In this document: piece after piece, positions 1-8,524 of the stretch
Numbering within the stretch: the stretch's first letter is position 1
Layout: each line of letters begins with the position of its first letter
Assembly: GCA_900548305.1 (NCBI GenBank)
Contig: URJZ01000006.1
Span: 9,191-73,190, forward strand
Source: an uncultured Oscillospiraceae bacterium
GTDB taxonomy: Bacteria; Bacillota; Clostridia; Oscillospirales; Acutalibacteraceae
Length of the DNA stretch: 64,000 bases
Direction: 5' to 3'
Notes under the pieces: model-generated
The model's database searches: none
The model's input: the letters and a program-made list of their open reading frames with translations, nothing else
Told to the model about the DNA's origin: nothing
Program-made: the position numbers and the translations under genes

Positions 1-2
1 GT

Positions 3-140
3 TTATTGGGGCAATTAAAGCAACAGGATTATCAAGGCTCTTTTATTATTGAAGTATATCGCAGAAATTTTGAGCAGTTGGAAGAGCTTAACAGTTCTGC
101 AAAATATTTAAATGAAAAATTATCCAAATATTTTGGATAA
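3..140 (+). CDS. C-terminal fragment of sugar phosphate isomerase/epimerase-like TIM-barrel protein
   Basis: An open frame enters from the left edge and stops with TAA at 138-140, giving the last 45 residues of a protein. The stretch FIIEVYRRNF, followed by an amphipathic helix ending in a YL..L pattern, resembles the end of xylose-isomerase-like TIM-barrel proteins (AP-endonuclease 2 fold), where a final strand with a Glu is followed by the closing helix. The start and catalytic metal ligands lie outside the window, so substrate cannot be inferred. It is co-directional with nrdR, but a promoter-like pair lies between them, so they need not share a transcript. Confidence 0.5.
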   Translation, partial: LLGQLKQQDYQGSFIIEVYRRNFEQLEELNSSAKYLNEKLSKYFG

Positions 141-145
141 ACAGG

Positions 146-175
146 TTGAAGTTTATAGATTTTATATGATATAAT
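146..175 (+). promoter_or_regulatory. sigmaA-type promoter for nrdR
   Basis: TTGAAG at 146-151 and TATAAT at 170-175 are separated by 18 bases, 35 bases before the nrdR start. The start codon at 211 has a run of Gs upstream as ribosome binding site. Confidence 0.6.
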
Positions 176-210
176 CATGAAATAGTAATCAACATGCGGG
201 GGGCTGTTTT

Positions 211-666
211 ATGAAATGTCCGTTTTGTTTTTATGAGGAAAGCAAAGTTATTGATTCTCGTCCAACAGATGAAGGAGAAAGAATCAGACGGCGTAGAGAG
301 TGCTTAAAATGCGGAAAACGTTTTACAACGTATGAAATAATTGAAACAGTACCTGTTATTGTGATAAAAAGAGATAAGTCTCGTCAGGTATTTGACAGAG
401 GTAAAATTCTAAGCGGTTTGCTTCGTGCTTGTGAAAAACGTCCTGTATCTATTGAAACATTAGAAAGAATTGTGGACGAGATGGAATTTATATTACAAAA
501 TTCGCCGGACAGAGAAGTTCCGTCAGAACGAATTGGCGAGTTGGCAATGGAAAAATTAAAAGATATTGACGAAGTTGCATATGTTCGCTTTGCATCTGTA
601 TATCGCCAATTTCAAGATATACAGACATTTATGGATGAACTGAAATCTATGATGAAAACAAAATAA
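211..666 (+). CDS. nrdR: Transcriptional repressor NrdR
   Basis: NrdR is the ATP/dATP-sensing repressor of ribonucleotide reductase operons. The 151-residue length is typical. The N-terminal zinc ribbon is complete, with C3/C6 and C31/C34, followed by a basic stretch (residues 25-37) and an ATP-cone domain at about 49-139. The ATG has a G-rich ribosome binding site 6-9 bases upstream. It stands alone, with its own promoter and a terminator it shares with convergent coaX. Its targets, the NrdR boxes before nrd genes, are not in this window. Confidence 0.95.
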   Translation: MKCPFCFYEESKVIDSRPTDEGERIRRRRECLKCGKRFTTYEIIETVPVIVIKRDKSRQVFDRGKILSGLLRACEKRPVSIETLERIVDEMEFILQNSPDREVPSERIGELAMEKLKDIDEVAYVRFASVYRQFQDIQTFMDELKSMMKTK

Positions 667-676
667 ATTTAGGTAT

Positions 677-713
677 AAAAACAGAGCCATACATAATATA
701 CGGCTCTGTTTTT
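677..713. terminator. Bidirectional terminator between nrdR and coaX
   Basis: ACAGAGCC at 681-688 pairs with GGCTCTGT at 702-709 around a 13-base loop. An A-run lies to the left and a T-run to the right, so the hairpin can end transcripts from both sides. The coaX stop codon lies at its edge. Confidence 0.85.
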
Positions 714-1492
714 TATTGGTCTAAATAATTTTTTCGGTAAAGTGACAGTAAACCTTTTAACATTAATTTATCATCGTAAATAATGGAATGATTGCAATGT
801 TTTACAATCATTCCGGCCAATCCTCCGGTTGCCAGTAAAGTTGGCATTTCACCCAAATCGGCGGCAATACGGTCTATAATACCATCTATCATTGCAGCAT
901 TTCCAAATATAATACCGCTTTGCATACAATGAGTTGTATTTTTTCCAATGATTTGCGGGGGAGCATCTAAGCTGATATGAGGCAATTGCGATGCTTGATT
1001 TGACAGTGCCTCTAAGGAAAGTCCTACTCCCGGAATAATCATACCGCCGGTATAGTTCCCTTGTTTATCAATGACAGAGACTGTGGTAGCTGTTCCCATA
1101 TCAAATATTACAATAGGGGTAGGGTATGATTCCAATGCTGTGACAGCATTTACGATTAAATCTTTCCCCAATTGGTCAGGATTATCTATGGTTATGGATA
1201 AATCTGTTTTGATTTGATTGCTTACCATAATAGGTTCTTTTCCAATGAGCAGTGCAACAGCAGACAAAATGGTCTGTGAAAGATTTGGTACTACCGAAGA
1301 TATAATGCTTCCCGTTATGCTGGATAACGCAATATGTCGTATTGCAAGGACGTCTTGAATCAATACGGCATATTCATCGACCGTTTTGGTATGGTCAGAT
1401 GAGATACGAGAAGTAAAGATAATTTCCTCTGTTTTTGTATCAATAATTCCCAACACAATATTTGTGTTTCCAATATCCAATGCAAAAATCAT
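713..1492 (-). CDS. coaX: Type III pantothenate kinase
   Basis: CoaX phosphorylates pantothenate in the first step of CoA synthesis and belongs to the ASKHA (actin-like) fold. The phosphate-1 loop is LDIGNTN at residues 5-11, and the second nucleotide loop FDMGTATT lies at 130-137, with the catalytic-type Asp in each. Length 259 is normal. The ATG at 1492 follows a purine-rich AAAAGGGA site. It is the second gene after panT (16-base gap), so uptake and phosphorylation of vitamin B5 are probably co-expressed. coaBC, the next pathway steps, lies divergently nearby. Confidence 0.95.
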   Translation of the reverse strand: MIFALDIGNTNIVLGIIDTKTEEIIFTSRISSDHTKTVDEYAVLIQDVLAIRHIALSSITGSIISSVVPNLSQTILSAVALLIGKEPIMVSNQIKTDLSITIDNPDQLGKDLIVNAVTALESYPTPIVIFDMGTATTVSVIDKQGNYTGGMIIPGVGLSLEALSNQASQLPHISLDAPPQIIGKNTTHCMQSGIIFGNAAMIDGIIDRIAADLGEMPTLLATGGLAGMIVKHCNHSIIYDDKLMLKGLLSLYRKNYLDQ

Positions 1493-1508
1493 AACAATCC
1501 CTTTTCTT

Positions 1509-2153
1509 CTATAGTTTTTGACTTCGTTTTAGTTTTAATAATACTTTTGCAATCACACATGTAATAATGCCTGCAATTACTGCTTCCGCAACTCCGTTGG
1601 TACCTACAACAAACATGATGGTGCCTAGCAGAGCATCAGAAGCTATATTGTTTGCAGCGGCGTAACTGTCACCAAACATGAGACCGATCAGTCCCATAAC
1701 CAATGTGGTGTTTACCATAGAACCGCAAACGCCGGCAACTGCAAGTGAGAAAAACTCAGCTTTGCTGTTGTGCTTCATCAATTTTTGCAAACCAACATAT
1801 ACAAAATAGGGAACAATTCCTACCAAAATACGTGGAACAAAGCAAATAATTAAGCTGAGCCAACTTCCGTGTTCTTGTCCCGGCAACGGATAAAACGGTG
1901 TAAAAACAAAAGAAGTTAATGCGGGAGTGACAGTATTGGTAATTAAGCTACAAACACCGAAAAGTGCGCCTAATATGGCGCCTTTTTTAGGTCCAAGCAC
2001 AATAGAACCGATAATAACCGGTATATGGACGATAGTGGCTTTGATTACCACCAAAGGAATAAATCCCAATGGAGTAAAGCCTAACACCAACACGATGGCC
2101 GCGAATAATGCCAATAGCACAAGATCGCGGTACTTTACATTTAGTTTATTCAA
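1509..2153 (-). CDS. panT: ECF transporter S component, probably pantothenate-specific (PanT)
   Basis: This 214-residue, strongly hydrophobic protein has about six membrane segments and the ECF S-component pattern: an early ALFAAIVLVLGF helix, then a GPKKGAILGALFGV motif around residues 53-66. Such proteins capture a vitamin and share an energising module encoded elsewhere. Direct linkage to coaX and proximity to coaBC point to pantothenate as the substrate; this is inference from context. The start is TTG, placed 8 bases after a CAGGAGG site. An ATG inside that spacer runs straight into a stop. A promoter lies at 2205-2233. Confidence 0.8.
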   Translation of the reverse strand: MNKLNVKYRDLVLLALFAAIVLVLGFTPLGFIPLVVIKATIVHIPVIIGSIVLGPKKGAILGALFGVCSLITNTVTPALTSFVFTPFYPLPGQEHGSWLSLIICFVPRILVGIVPYFVYVGLQKLMKHNSKAEFFSLAVAGVCGSMVNTTLVMGLIGLMFGDSYAAANNIASDALLGTIMFVVGTNGVAEAVIAGIITCVIAKVLLKLKRSQKL

Positions 2154-2626
2154 TTTACATTCCTCCTGCTGCTGCTCACGGAGATGCAGCGCAAATTCTT
2201 TTTTATTATACTGAACAAATACATATAATGCAATAAAAATGATAGCGTTATTTTATATGTTTATTCCTACTTGTATGAATTTGGTTTACAATCTGATTTT
2301 TGTCTGTTAGTTCATAAATACGGTACTTATATTGTTACACTATATTTTAGTACAGTTTTATACAGTTACACATTGTATTTTTATTGGGAATAGGAAAAAT
2401 CCTATATAGCCCAACTGTTTTGATATCATTAAAAAATTATAACTTTAGGTTTATGATATAATAAATCTTACTGTCTAAAATTGAAAATATATTTTTTCAA
2501 TAACGAATATTAGAATTGTTATGATTGACATAAAAGGTCGTAAAATGCTTTCTTTTGGTAATTTTACTTTTAAAACAATAAAAAGTTTGGTATACTAAAC
2601 AAAATGATTGGAAAGGTATGAATGAT
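2154..2626. other. Divergent intergenic region panT / coaBC
   Basis: About 470 AT-rich bases with no convincing gene. On the minus side lie the panT promoter and a small leader hairpin (GCTGC/GCAGC, about 2172-2195) just before the ribosome binding site. On the plus side a TATACT box at 2591-2596 with a poor -35 precedes coaBC. No known riboswitch motif was recognised. Confidence 0.5.
2205..2233 (-). promoter_or_regulatory. sigmaA-type promoter for panT-coaX
   Basis: On the minus strand, TTGCAT (2228-2233) and TATAAT (2205-2210) are separated by exactly 17 bases. This predicts a start about 45 bases before the panT TTG codon. Confidence 0.65.
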
Positions 2627-3820
2627 ATGTTGAAAAACAAAACAGTCTTGCTTTGTATTTCGGGAGGAATTGCTGCTTATAAAATGGCACACGTTGCAAG
2701 TGCATTAAAAAAGCAGCATTGTAATGTTCATGTCATTATGACCGAAAATGCAACCAATTTTATTACCCCTATTACGTTTGAGGAGCTAACAGGGAATAAA
2801 TGTGTAGTTCATACTTTCGATAGACATTTTCAGCATAATGTGGAGCATGTGGCATTGGCGAAACAGGCGGATGTCTGCTTGATTGCTCCAGCAACCGCCA
2901 ATGTAATTGCAAAATTGGCACATGGAATTGCAGACGATATGTTAACCACTACAGTTTTGGCATGCAGATGCCCCAAAATTGTGGCTCCTGCTATGAATAC
3001 GGCTATGTTTGAAAATCCGATTACACAAGATAATATAGAAACATTGCAGTCTTACGGTTTTACCGTCATTCCTCCTGCCGAAGGATATTTAGCCTGCGGA
3101 GATGTTGGAGCCGGTAAATTACCGGAACCGGATGTTTTATTAGAATATATTTATCAAGAAATTGCTTTTCCAAAAGATATGAAAGGTCTTCATGTGTTGG
3201 TGACAGCGGGTCCCACACAAGAAGCTATTGACCCCGTACGATATATTACCAATCATTCTACAGGAAAAATGGGGTACGCTATTGCAAAAATTGCTGCGCG
3301 CCGTGGTGCTTATGTAACGCTGGTAACAGGAAAAACACATTTACAACCACCTATGTTTGTGGATGTTGTTCCTGTTATTAGTGCGGACGATATGTTTCAG
3401 GCAGTGGTCAGTCGCCATTTAGAGCAGGATATCATCATTAAGGCTGCAGCAGTTGCGGATTATAAACCTACGACTTGTCATAAGCAAAAAGTGAAAAAGA
3501 GTACGGAAGATATGACACTTTCTTTGACACGTACGCAGGATATTTTGGCATATTTGGGCGCTCATAGAAAAGAAGGACAATTTTTATGCGGTTTTTCGAT
3601 GGAAACCGAACGTATGCTGGAGTATGCACATGGAAAATTGGAAAGAAAATTAATTGATATGATTGTGGCCAATAATGTGACAGAAGCAGGTGCCGGATTT
3701 GGAACGGCAACCAATATTGTAACGTTGGTTACCAAAGCAGAAGAACAGGCTTTGCCTTTACAAAGTAAAGAAGAAGTTGCAGCCAATTTATTGGACGCGA
3801 TCATGAAAGCAAGAACATAG
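2627..3820 (+). CDS. coaBC: Bifunctional phosphopantothenoylcysteine decarboxylase / phosphopantothenate-cysteine ligase
   Basis: CoaBC catalyses two consecutive steps of CoA synthesis: ligation of cysteine to 4'-phosphopantothenate, then FMN-dependent decarboxylation. The CoaC flavoprotein half covers residues 1 to about 180, with the GGIAAYK flavin loop at 13-19, active-site H74, PAMNTAM at 121-127 and C157. The CoaB half starts near 186 with VTAGPTQE and NHSTGKMG (209-216). The chosen ATG at 2627 is 10 bases after GGAAAGG. The ATG at 2618 is too close to that site. Full length is 397 residues. Confidence 0.94.
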   Translation: MLKNKTVLLCISGGIAAYKMAHVASALKKQHCNVHVIMTENATNFITPITFEELTGNKCVVHTFDRHFQHNVEHVALAKQADVCLIAPATANVIAKLAHGIADDMLTTTVLACRCPKIVAPAMNTAMFENPITQDNIETLQSYGFTVIPPAEGYLACGDVGAGKLPEPDVLLEYIYQEIAFPKDMKGLHVLVTAGPTQEAIDPVRYITNHSTGKMGYAIAKIAARRGAYVTLVTGKTHLQPPMFVDVVPVISADDMFQAVVSRHLEQDIIIKAAAVADYKPTTCHKQKVKKSTEDMTLSLTRTQDILAYLGAHRKEGQFLCGFSMETERMLEYAHGKLERKLIDMIVANNVTEAGAGFGTATNIVTLVTKAEEQALPLQSKEEVAANLLDAIMKART

Positions 3821-3854
3821 GAGTCTGTTAAATACAAATGATATAGAAACAGTA

Positions 3855-3899
3855 AGCCCTTTCCCTTTGATACAGTATTCCGTATCGTGGGAAAGGGCT
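3855..3899 (+). terminator. Nested hairpin after coaBC
   Basis: A perfect 11-base-pair stem (3855-3865 with 3889-3899) encloses a 23-base loop that can itself pair GATAC with GTATC. It sits at the expected place for the coaBC terminator, but what follows is only ATATTATTT, a weak U-tract. Confidence 0.6.
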
Positions 3900-3942
3900 A
3901 TATTATTTCAACAGAGTGTTTTGAGTAACTCCGATGAAAGCA

Positions 3943-4323
3943 CTATAAGATGTTTTGTATATAGGGTAGTTCCGCATCATTTAAATGTTGAACCATCTCA
4001 ATGATGCGGTTACATTCTGCTTGAATATCCGCTTCTTCTCCTAATTCTATAAAAGCCGGCAACGCTGCCAAAGAGCGGTCAATTTCTTCCAGCTGCATAT
4101 GAGACATGAATGTACACAATACCGCATGGTGATTTTGCCATTTTTCTCCTGCCTGTCTGCTGAGTGTAAGCGCTGTATCTTTATCATCTTGCAGAGAAGT
4201 ATCGGCAATTTGTATAATATCTTGTGTGATAGAAGTTGTAATAGATTGGGTGGAAATGACTGCCAAAGTACATATTGTAATTAAGACTGCCAGTAGTCCT
4301 GCAGCGGCCCAAAGTCTGTTCAT
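3943..4323 (-). CDS. DUF4363 family membrane-anchored protein
   Basis: A 126-residue protein with one N-terminal membrane helix (about residues 5-25), then a mostly helical, acidic exposed domain. Its size, topology and partner gene match DUF4363, a family of unknown function that travels with DUF421 proteins in Clostridia. The ATG overlaps the end of the DUF421 gene by 4 bases, so the two are translationally coupled. A forespore role is inferred only from the partner and the candidate sigmaG promoter. Confidence 0.75.
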   Translation of the reverse strand: MNRLWAAAGLLAVLITICTLAVISTQSITTSITQDIIQIADTSLQDDKDTALTLSRQAGEKWQNHHAVLCTFMSHMQLEEIDRSLAALPAFIELGEEADIQAECNRIIEMVQHLNDAELPYIQNIL

Positions 4324-5003
4324 ACAGCGGATCCTTTCGCTTTTTTTATGATTTTATATTCACCACTTCTATTTGCAGTCATAATAAAAACATCCTGTAT
4401 TTCATAGTGTTCCTGTTTTAAAATTTGATATACCCATTGTGTGTCTTTTTCACATAACTTTAACGAAAAGTCAGATATTTCACCATCACTGATAATCACA
4501 GCTTCCATTCCTTTATCCGGAACATGTAATTGTAACATTTCCGCAGATACCATATCTTTTTCGGGTTTTTTAATTACACTGATTTTTCCGTTTGTTTCCA
4601 TAATGGCATATGCAACATCCTGCAAAGAAAAAATATCTTTTTGCCGTAATTGTTCAAATAAATCTTCAATGGTAATACGTAACCGGCGCATTTGTTTTTG
4701 GTCAACTTTCCCGTTATTAATTAAGATAATAGGGCTGCCGCATACAGCTTTTCGAAATCCAGAATGTTTTACCATTAGTGCAGATACAGCAATTTCTGCA
4801 ATTACTAAAACGGCAATTGGCACAATACCGCTTACCAAAGGTTGTGCAGCATCCTGCATAGGAATGGCAGCTATGTCAGAAATGAGCAATGTTACAACCA
4901 ATTCAGATGTTTGTAATTCACTGATTTGACGTTTTCCCATAATGCGAATTGCAAGTATGATGCAGGTATATAATAAAGCTGCACGAATAATGGAAATAAT
5001 CAC
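4320..5003 (-). CDS. DUF421 (YetF/YcaP-like) membrane protein
   Basis: A 227-residue protein with three N-terminal membrane helices (to about residue 80) followed by a cytosolic domain. RIMGKRQISELQTSELVVTL near residue 20 is the signature of the DUF421/YetF family. Related proteins in Bacillus (2Duf/YetF type) sit in the spore inner membrane and affect germination and heat resistance; the same role here is inference. The start is GTG with GGGTGA six bases upstream. It leads a two-gene operon with the DUF4363 gene. Confidence 0.85.
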   Translation of the reverse strand: MIISIIRAALLYTCIILAIRIMGKRQISELQTSELVVTLLISDIAAIPMQDAAQPLVSGIVPIAVLVIAEIAVSALMVKHSGFRKAVCGSPIILINNGKVDQKQMRRLRITIEDLFEQLRQKDIFSLQDVAYAIMETNGKISVIKKPEKDMVSAEMLQLHVPDKGMEAVIISDGEISDFSLKLCEKDTQWVYQILKQEHYEIQDVFIMTANRSGEYKIIKKAKGSAV

Positions 5004-5032
5004 AATCTATCACCCAATTTCTCGTTTAATAT

Positions 5033-5062
5033 TAAGTATGGTACGTTTTTGTATTTTTATAC
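5033..5062 (-). promoter_or_regulatory. Candidate sigmaG (forespore) promoter for the DUF421-DUF4363 operon
   Basis: On the minus strand, GTATA (5058-5062) and CATACTTA (5033-5040) are separated by 17 bases, about 30 bases before the GTG start. This is close to the sigmaG pattern GYATR-N17/18-CATnnTA, with one mismatch at the end of the -10 box. Confidence 0.45.
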
Positions 5063-5260
5063 AATAAATCTACTTGCACAGTTAATTTTTCTTTACGACA
5101 AAAAACTTTTAATTTTTATGTTTGTATCATTCACAAATTGGATAAAAAAGAGCAATTGCAAAGTGGCAAGTTGCTTTTGCAAAATGACAGTTGGTTTAGT
5201 TTTGGATTTGCTTCTGGTAAAATTATGTAAGTGAATAGCCAGAACATGGGGGAAGTTAAG

Positions 5261-5485
5261 ATGGAAATATCCTATGCCGAACTGCATAGAAAATTAGGAA
5301 TTAATGTAGCGTATTATAGAAAATTAAAAGGTTTAACACAAATAGAACTAGCAGAAATGATACAAAAAAGCCGTACGTACGTCAGCCAGCTTGAGGCCCC
5401 TCAAATGACAGTGAATATGACAATAGATGTGTTGTTCAAAATAGCAGAGGTTCTTGAGGTGCATCCTGCAAGGCTGTTAGAGTAA
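5261..5485 (+). CDS. Small XRE-family helix-turn-helix regulator
   Basis: A 74-residue protein that is essentially one HTH_3 (Cro/C1) domain. The recognition-helix region reads LTQIELAEMIQKSRTYVSQLE, followed by the usual LFKIAEVLEV turn near the end. I chose the ATG at 5261, five bases after GGGGGAAG; the frame also offers an upstream GTG at 5231 without a better site. It probably binds DNA as a dimer. An imperfect inverted repeat about 5155-5185 upstream could be an operator. Its targets are unknown. It is followed by a second XRE gene after 30 bases. Confidence 0.8.
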   Translation: MEISYAELHRKLGINVAYYRKLKGLTQIELAEMIQKSRTYVSQLEAPQMTVNMTIDVLFKIAEVLEVHPARLLE

Positions 5486-5515
5486 ACTTGTATATAAGAG
5501 GGGCGGAATGATGTA

Positions 5516-5773
5516 ATGAGAATCTACAAAAATACAGAAGATTTATCTTTGGGAGAGAGAATAAAATATTTAAGAAAAGAAAACAACTTGTTGCAGGAAG
5601 ATGTTACTTCTGCTCTCGGAGTTTGTCGTTCTACTTGTTCCCATTATGAACGTGGATTTTCTATACCAAGCATTTCCAAATCTATGAAACTAGCTGAAGT
5701 GTTTCAAACCAGTATTAGCTATTTATTAACAGGAAAGCCTGATAAAAATGCCGATACAGATACAAAGCAATAG
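5516..5773 (+). CDS. Second small XRE-family helix-turn-helix regulator
   Basis: An 85-residue protein with one HTH_3 domain at about residues 10-70: SLGERIKYLRKENNLLQEDV leads into a recognition helix with RSTCSHYERG, the classic SxYERG motif. It has a short acidic tail. The ATG at 5516 lies 10 bases after GAGGGG. It is co-directional with the preceding XRE gene and ends in the hairpin at 5774. The pair could form a small regulatory switch, but no target gene is obvious, and the germination operon downstream is separated by the terminator. Confidence 0.8.
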   Translation: MRIYKNTEDLSLGERIKYLRKENNLLQEDVTSALGVCRSTCSHYERGFSIPSISKSMKLAEVFQTSISYLLTGKPDKNADTDTKQ

Positions 5774-5807
5774 AAAAAAGAGCAAGCTGAAAAGCTTGCT
5801 CTTTTTT
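5774..5807 (+). terminator. Terminator after the XRE pair
   Basis: A 15-base-pair perfect stem (5774-5788 with 5793-5807) with a GAAA loop ends in six Ts, immediately after the stop codon of the second XRE gene. Confidence 0.93.
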
Positions 5808-5895
5808 ATTTATGAAATGAAAAAGTTGAATAAAATTGGCAATTTCAGTGAAAAGTATAAAGTAAACACTTAGAAAACAGAATGGAGGAAACGAA

Positions 5896-7380
5896 TTGAG
5901 TAGGCAAGAGAAACAACAAGATAATGTTCCGCAAAAAATTTCCTCTTCACTATTAGACAACTTAGTTTACTTGCGCAAACAATTTGACGGAAGTATGGAT
6001 TTTATCATCCGCCAGTTTAACATTGAGGGAACAAAAGCGGCACTAATTACAATTGATAATTTAATTGACAAACAAACCATTGCTGAAAGTATTTTAAATC
6101 CAATTCGAAGAGCTAAATTGAGTCATTTAAACGGTATGGAAAAGATGAAAGAAATTCGAGATAACATATTAACAACCGTAGACCAAGAGCAGATGGTGGA
6201 ATTTGATAGTTTATTGACAAAATTAATGAGTGGTTTTGCGATGTTGGCAATAGACGGATGCGATTTTATGATTTCTATTGGTGTTCAAAGTTTCGCTTAT
6301 AGAAGTATTAGTGAACCTAGCAACGAAGTGGTACAGAGAGGTTCCAGAGAAAGTTTTGTGGAACCATATGTTATTAATATTTCTATGATACGCCGCCGTA
6401 TGAAAACACCAAAATTAAAATTTGAGCGCATGCAAATTCAATCAGAGAGTAAAACAGATGTTTGTTTGTGCTACTTAAGAGATAAGGTATCTCCTCAAAT
6501 ATTAAAACAGTTAAAAAATAATATCAGCAAAATCAAATTGGAAACCGTAATGGCATCAGGATATATTGCACCGTTCATTGAACGCAGAGGTTTGTTTAAC
6601 GGGGTAGGAGTATCTGAACGGCCGGATACCGTGTGCGGAAAAATCAGCGAAGGAAGAATTGCCATTATTGTTGACGGTACGCCGAATGTTTTGATTGTAC
6701 CGCATTTATTTATTGAAAATTTTCAAACGTTCGATGATTATGCAACTCGTCCATTTTTTGCAACTTTTACGCGTTGGCTGAAAGTATTTGCGTTTTTCCT
6801 GTCTATTTTTCTGCCGGGTTTTTATGTTGCCTGCGGAACGTTTCATCCTGAGTTTTTACCTCAGGTTTTATTAACAAAAGTAGTGCAAGCTCAAGCTGAG
6901 ACACCATTTTCTCTTATGATTGAATGTATAATGATTCACATCATATATGAGATTTTAAGGGAAGCCGGCCTAAGAGTACCAAAACCCTTGGGGCATGCAG
7001 TGAGTATTGTAGGTGGTTTGGTCATTGGAGAAGCTGCCGTACAATCCGGTTTGGTAGGTCCTCCAACGTTAATGGTCATTGCATTAACGGCAATTTCTTC
7101 TTATGTAGTGCCGAGCTTATATGAACAAACCGCTATTTTACGTTTGATATTTATCATCATTGGAGGAACTCTAGGATTTTGGGGAATTACATTAGGTTTC
7201 TGTGCGATTTTAATCAGCTTATGTTCAGAAAGTATTTACAAGATTCCGTTTTCTGCTCCTCTTTCTCCATTTCATTTGAGAAGTATGCGAGATGTTGCAA
7301 TACGTGCCAGCTGGAAACTACTTCGTAAAGATGTAGAAAAAATTCAAGATATGCCAGGTTCTAATGTAAAAAAGAAATGA
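5896..7380 (+). CDS. GerA-family spore germination receptor, A subunit
   Basis: This 494-residue protein is the A subunit of a GerA-type nutrient germinant receptor of the spore inner membrane. The N-terminal soluble domain (to about 280) contains NGVGVSERPDTV, typical of the family, and KVSPQILKQL. Four to five hydrophobic segments occupy about 285-450, with the PLGHAVSIVGGLVIGEAAVQSGLV stretch near 355-380. The start is TTG, five bases after GGAGGAAA. It heads a three-gene operon A-B-C. TGAATA at 5827-5832 matches a sigmaG -35 box, but no good -10 follows. Confidence 0.93.
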   Translation: MSRQEKQQDNVPQKISSSLLDNLVYLRKQFDGSMDFIIRQFNIEGTKAALITIDNLIDKQTIAESILNPIRRAKLSHLNGMEKMKEIRDNILTTVDQEQMVEFDSLLTKLMSGFAMLAIDGCDFMISIGVQSFAYRSISEPSNEVVQRGSRESFVEPYVINISMIRRRMKTPKLKFERMQIQSESKTDVCLCYLRDKVSPQILKQLKNNISKIKLETVMASGYIAPFIERRGLFNGVGVSERPDTVCGKISEGRIAIIVDGTPNVLIVPHLFIENFQTFDDYATRPFFATFTRWLKVFAFFLSIFLPGFYVACGTFHPEFLPQVLLTKVVQAQAETPFSLMIECIMIHIIYEILREAGLRVPKPLGHAVSIVGGLVIGEAAVQSGLVGPPTLMVIALTAISSYVVPSLYEQTAILRLIFIIIGGTLGFWGITLGFCAILISLCSESIYKIPFSAPLSPFHLRSMRDVAIRASWKLLRKDVEKIQDMPGSNVKKK

Positions 7381-7390
7381 GGCGTTTTTC

Positions 7391-8524
7391 ATGAGCAGAA
7401 AATGTTTAATCAGCGCAGGCCAGTTATTTAGTCTACTGTTGGTTAGCAGCCTAATTATAATGGTAACGACCAATAGCACATGGACAGGTGGAGGAGATTT
7501 TCTTGACAATATCATTTCATGTGCCATTGCGTTTGCAGTAAACTTTATTGCGGTGATTCCATTGGGAGTGTTATATCGAAAAAGACCTACTATGAACATT
7601 TTGGATCATGGTTATCATTTAACTGGTTGGTTTGGTACAGTAATCGCATTATTTTATGGTTTATATTTTCTTACCATCGATTGTTATTATTTATCTGTGT
7701 TTCAGGTATTTAATGCAAATATGATTGAACCTGAAATGCCGTCTTGGTTAATCGTAATTGCTGTATTGATTGTGGCAGTATATGCAGCTTGGAAAGGTAT
7801 GGAATCTATTTCCAGAACTTCTGTTTTTATCTTGGTCATGCTGCTCATAGGTTTTCTTTTTATTTTGGTTACTTCTATTCCGCAAGTAAAATCAGAAAAT
7901 TTTAAGCCGTTGCTATATAACGGTTGGAACCAAACCATACAAAGTACCATGTTGTTTCTGGGCAGAAGTACAGGTCTTGCCACATTAGCTATTTTATTAC
8001 CTGCGACAAAAGGAAACAAAAAAATTGGTTTTACCGTTTGGAACGTAATCACTTATTTGCTTATGAGTATCATTATGGTGATTATGGTTGGGGTTCTTGG
8101 TAATGCAATACAAACACAAATGTTTCCAATGCATACTCTGGCAGCAATATCAGGCATTGGCCCATTCCAGCGTATGGATTCCATTTTTTTAGGTATTTGG
8201 CTGATGGGTGTCTTTATTAAAATAGCCATTGATTTATATTTGTTCGGCAGTTGTATGCAACGTGTATTTCATATTAAACGTGGTGGGTTTTTTATCATAG
8301 GAGGTGCAATGGCGGTTGGTATCATATCTGTACTCATTACCAAATCAGTTGCGCTGCAGCATCTATTTTTTGATGTATACCTGTTGGCTCCGCTGACTTT
8401 ATTTGCATCTTTTGTAATACCGCTGATTTTATTATTAATAGATACCATTAAATGCAAAAATAAAACGATTCGACGTATGGAAGAAACGTTGGAGGTGCAA
8501 CATGAAAACAGTGCGTTGGATTAA
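7391..8524 (+). CDS. GerA-family spore germination receptor, B subunit (endospore permease)
   Basis: A 377-residue integral membrane protein with about ten helices, of the GerAB/GerKB family within the amino acid-polyamine-organocation superfamily. It is thought to bind the germinant. The N-terminal ISAGQLFSLLLVSSL is family-typical. The ATG at 7391 follows the A-subunit stop by 10 bases. Its end overlaps the C-subunit start by 23 bases, indicating coupled translation. Which nutrient it senses cannot be read from the sequence. Confidence 0.92.
   Translation: MSRKCLISAGQLFSLLLVSSLIIMVTTNSTWTGGGDFLDNIISCAIAFAVNFIAVIPLGVLYRKRPTMNILDHGYHLTGWFGTVIALFYGLYFLTIDCYYLSVFQVFNANMIEPEMPSWLIVIAVLIVAVYAAWKGMESISRTSVFILVMLLIGFLFILVTSIPQVKSENFKPLLYNGWNQTIQSTMLFLGRSTGLATLAILLPATKGNKKIGFTVWNVITYLLMSIIMVIMVGVLGNAIQTQMFPMHTLAAISGIGPFQRMDSIFLGIWLMGVFIKIAIDLYLFGSCMQRVFHIKRGGFFIIGGAMAVGIISVLITKSVALQHLFFDVYLLAPLTLFASFVIPLILLLIDTIKCKNKTIRRMEETLEVQHENSALD

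Noticed and set aside
1927..2214. 95-codon plus-strand frame opposite panT
   Set aside because: It is a complement of the membrane-protein gene, ends in a Cys/Ser run and has no start signal.
5049..5234. 61-codon frame before the first XRE gene
   Set aside because: It lies in the promoter region of the XRE gene, is AT-driven and has no ribosome binding site.
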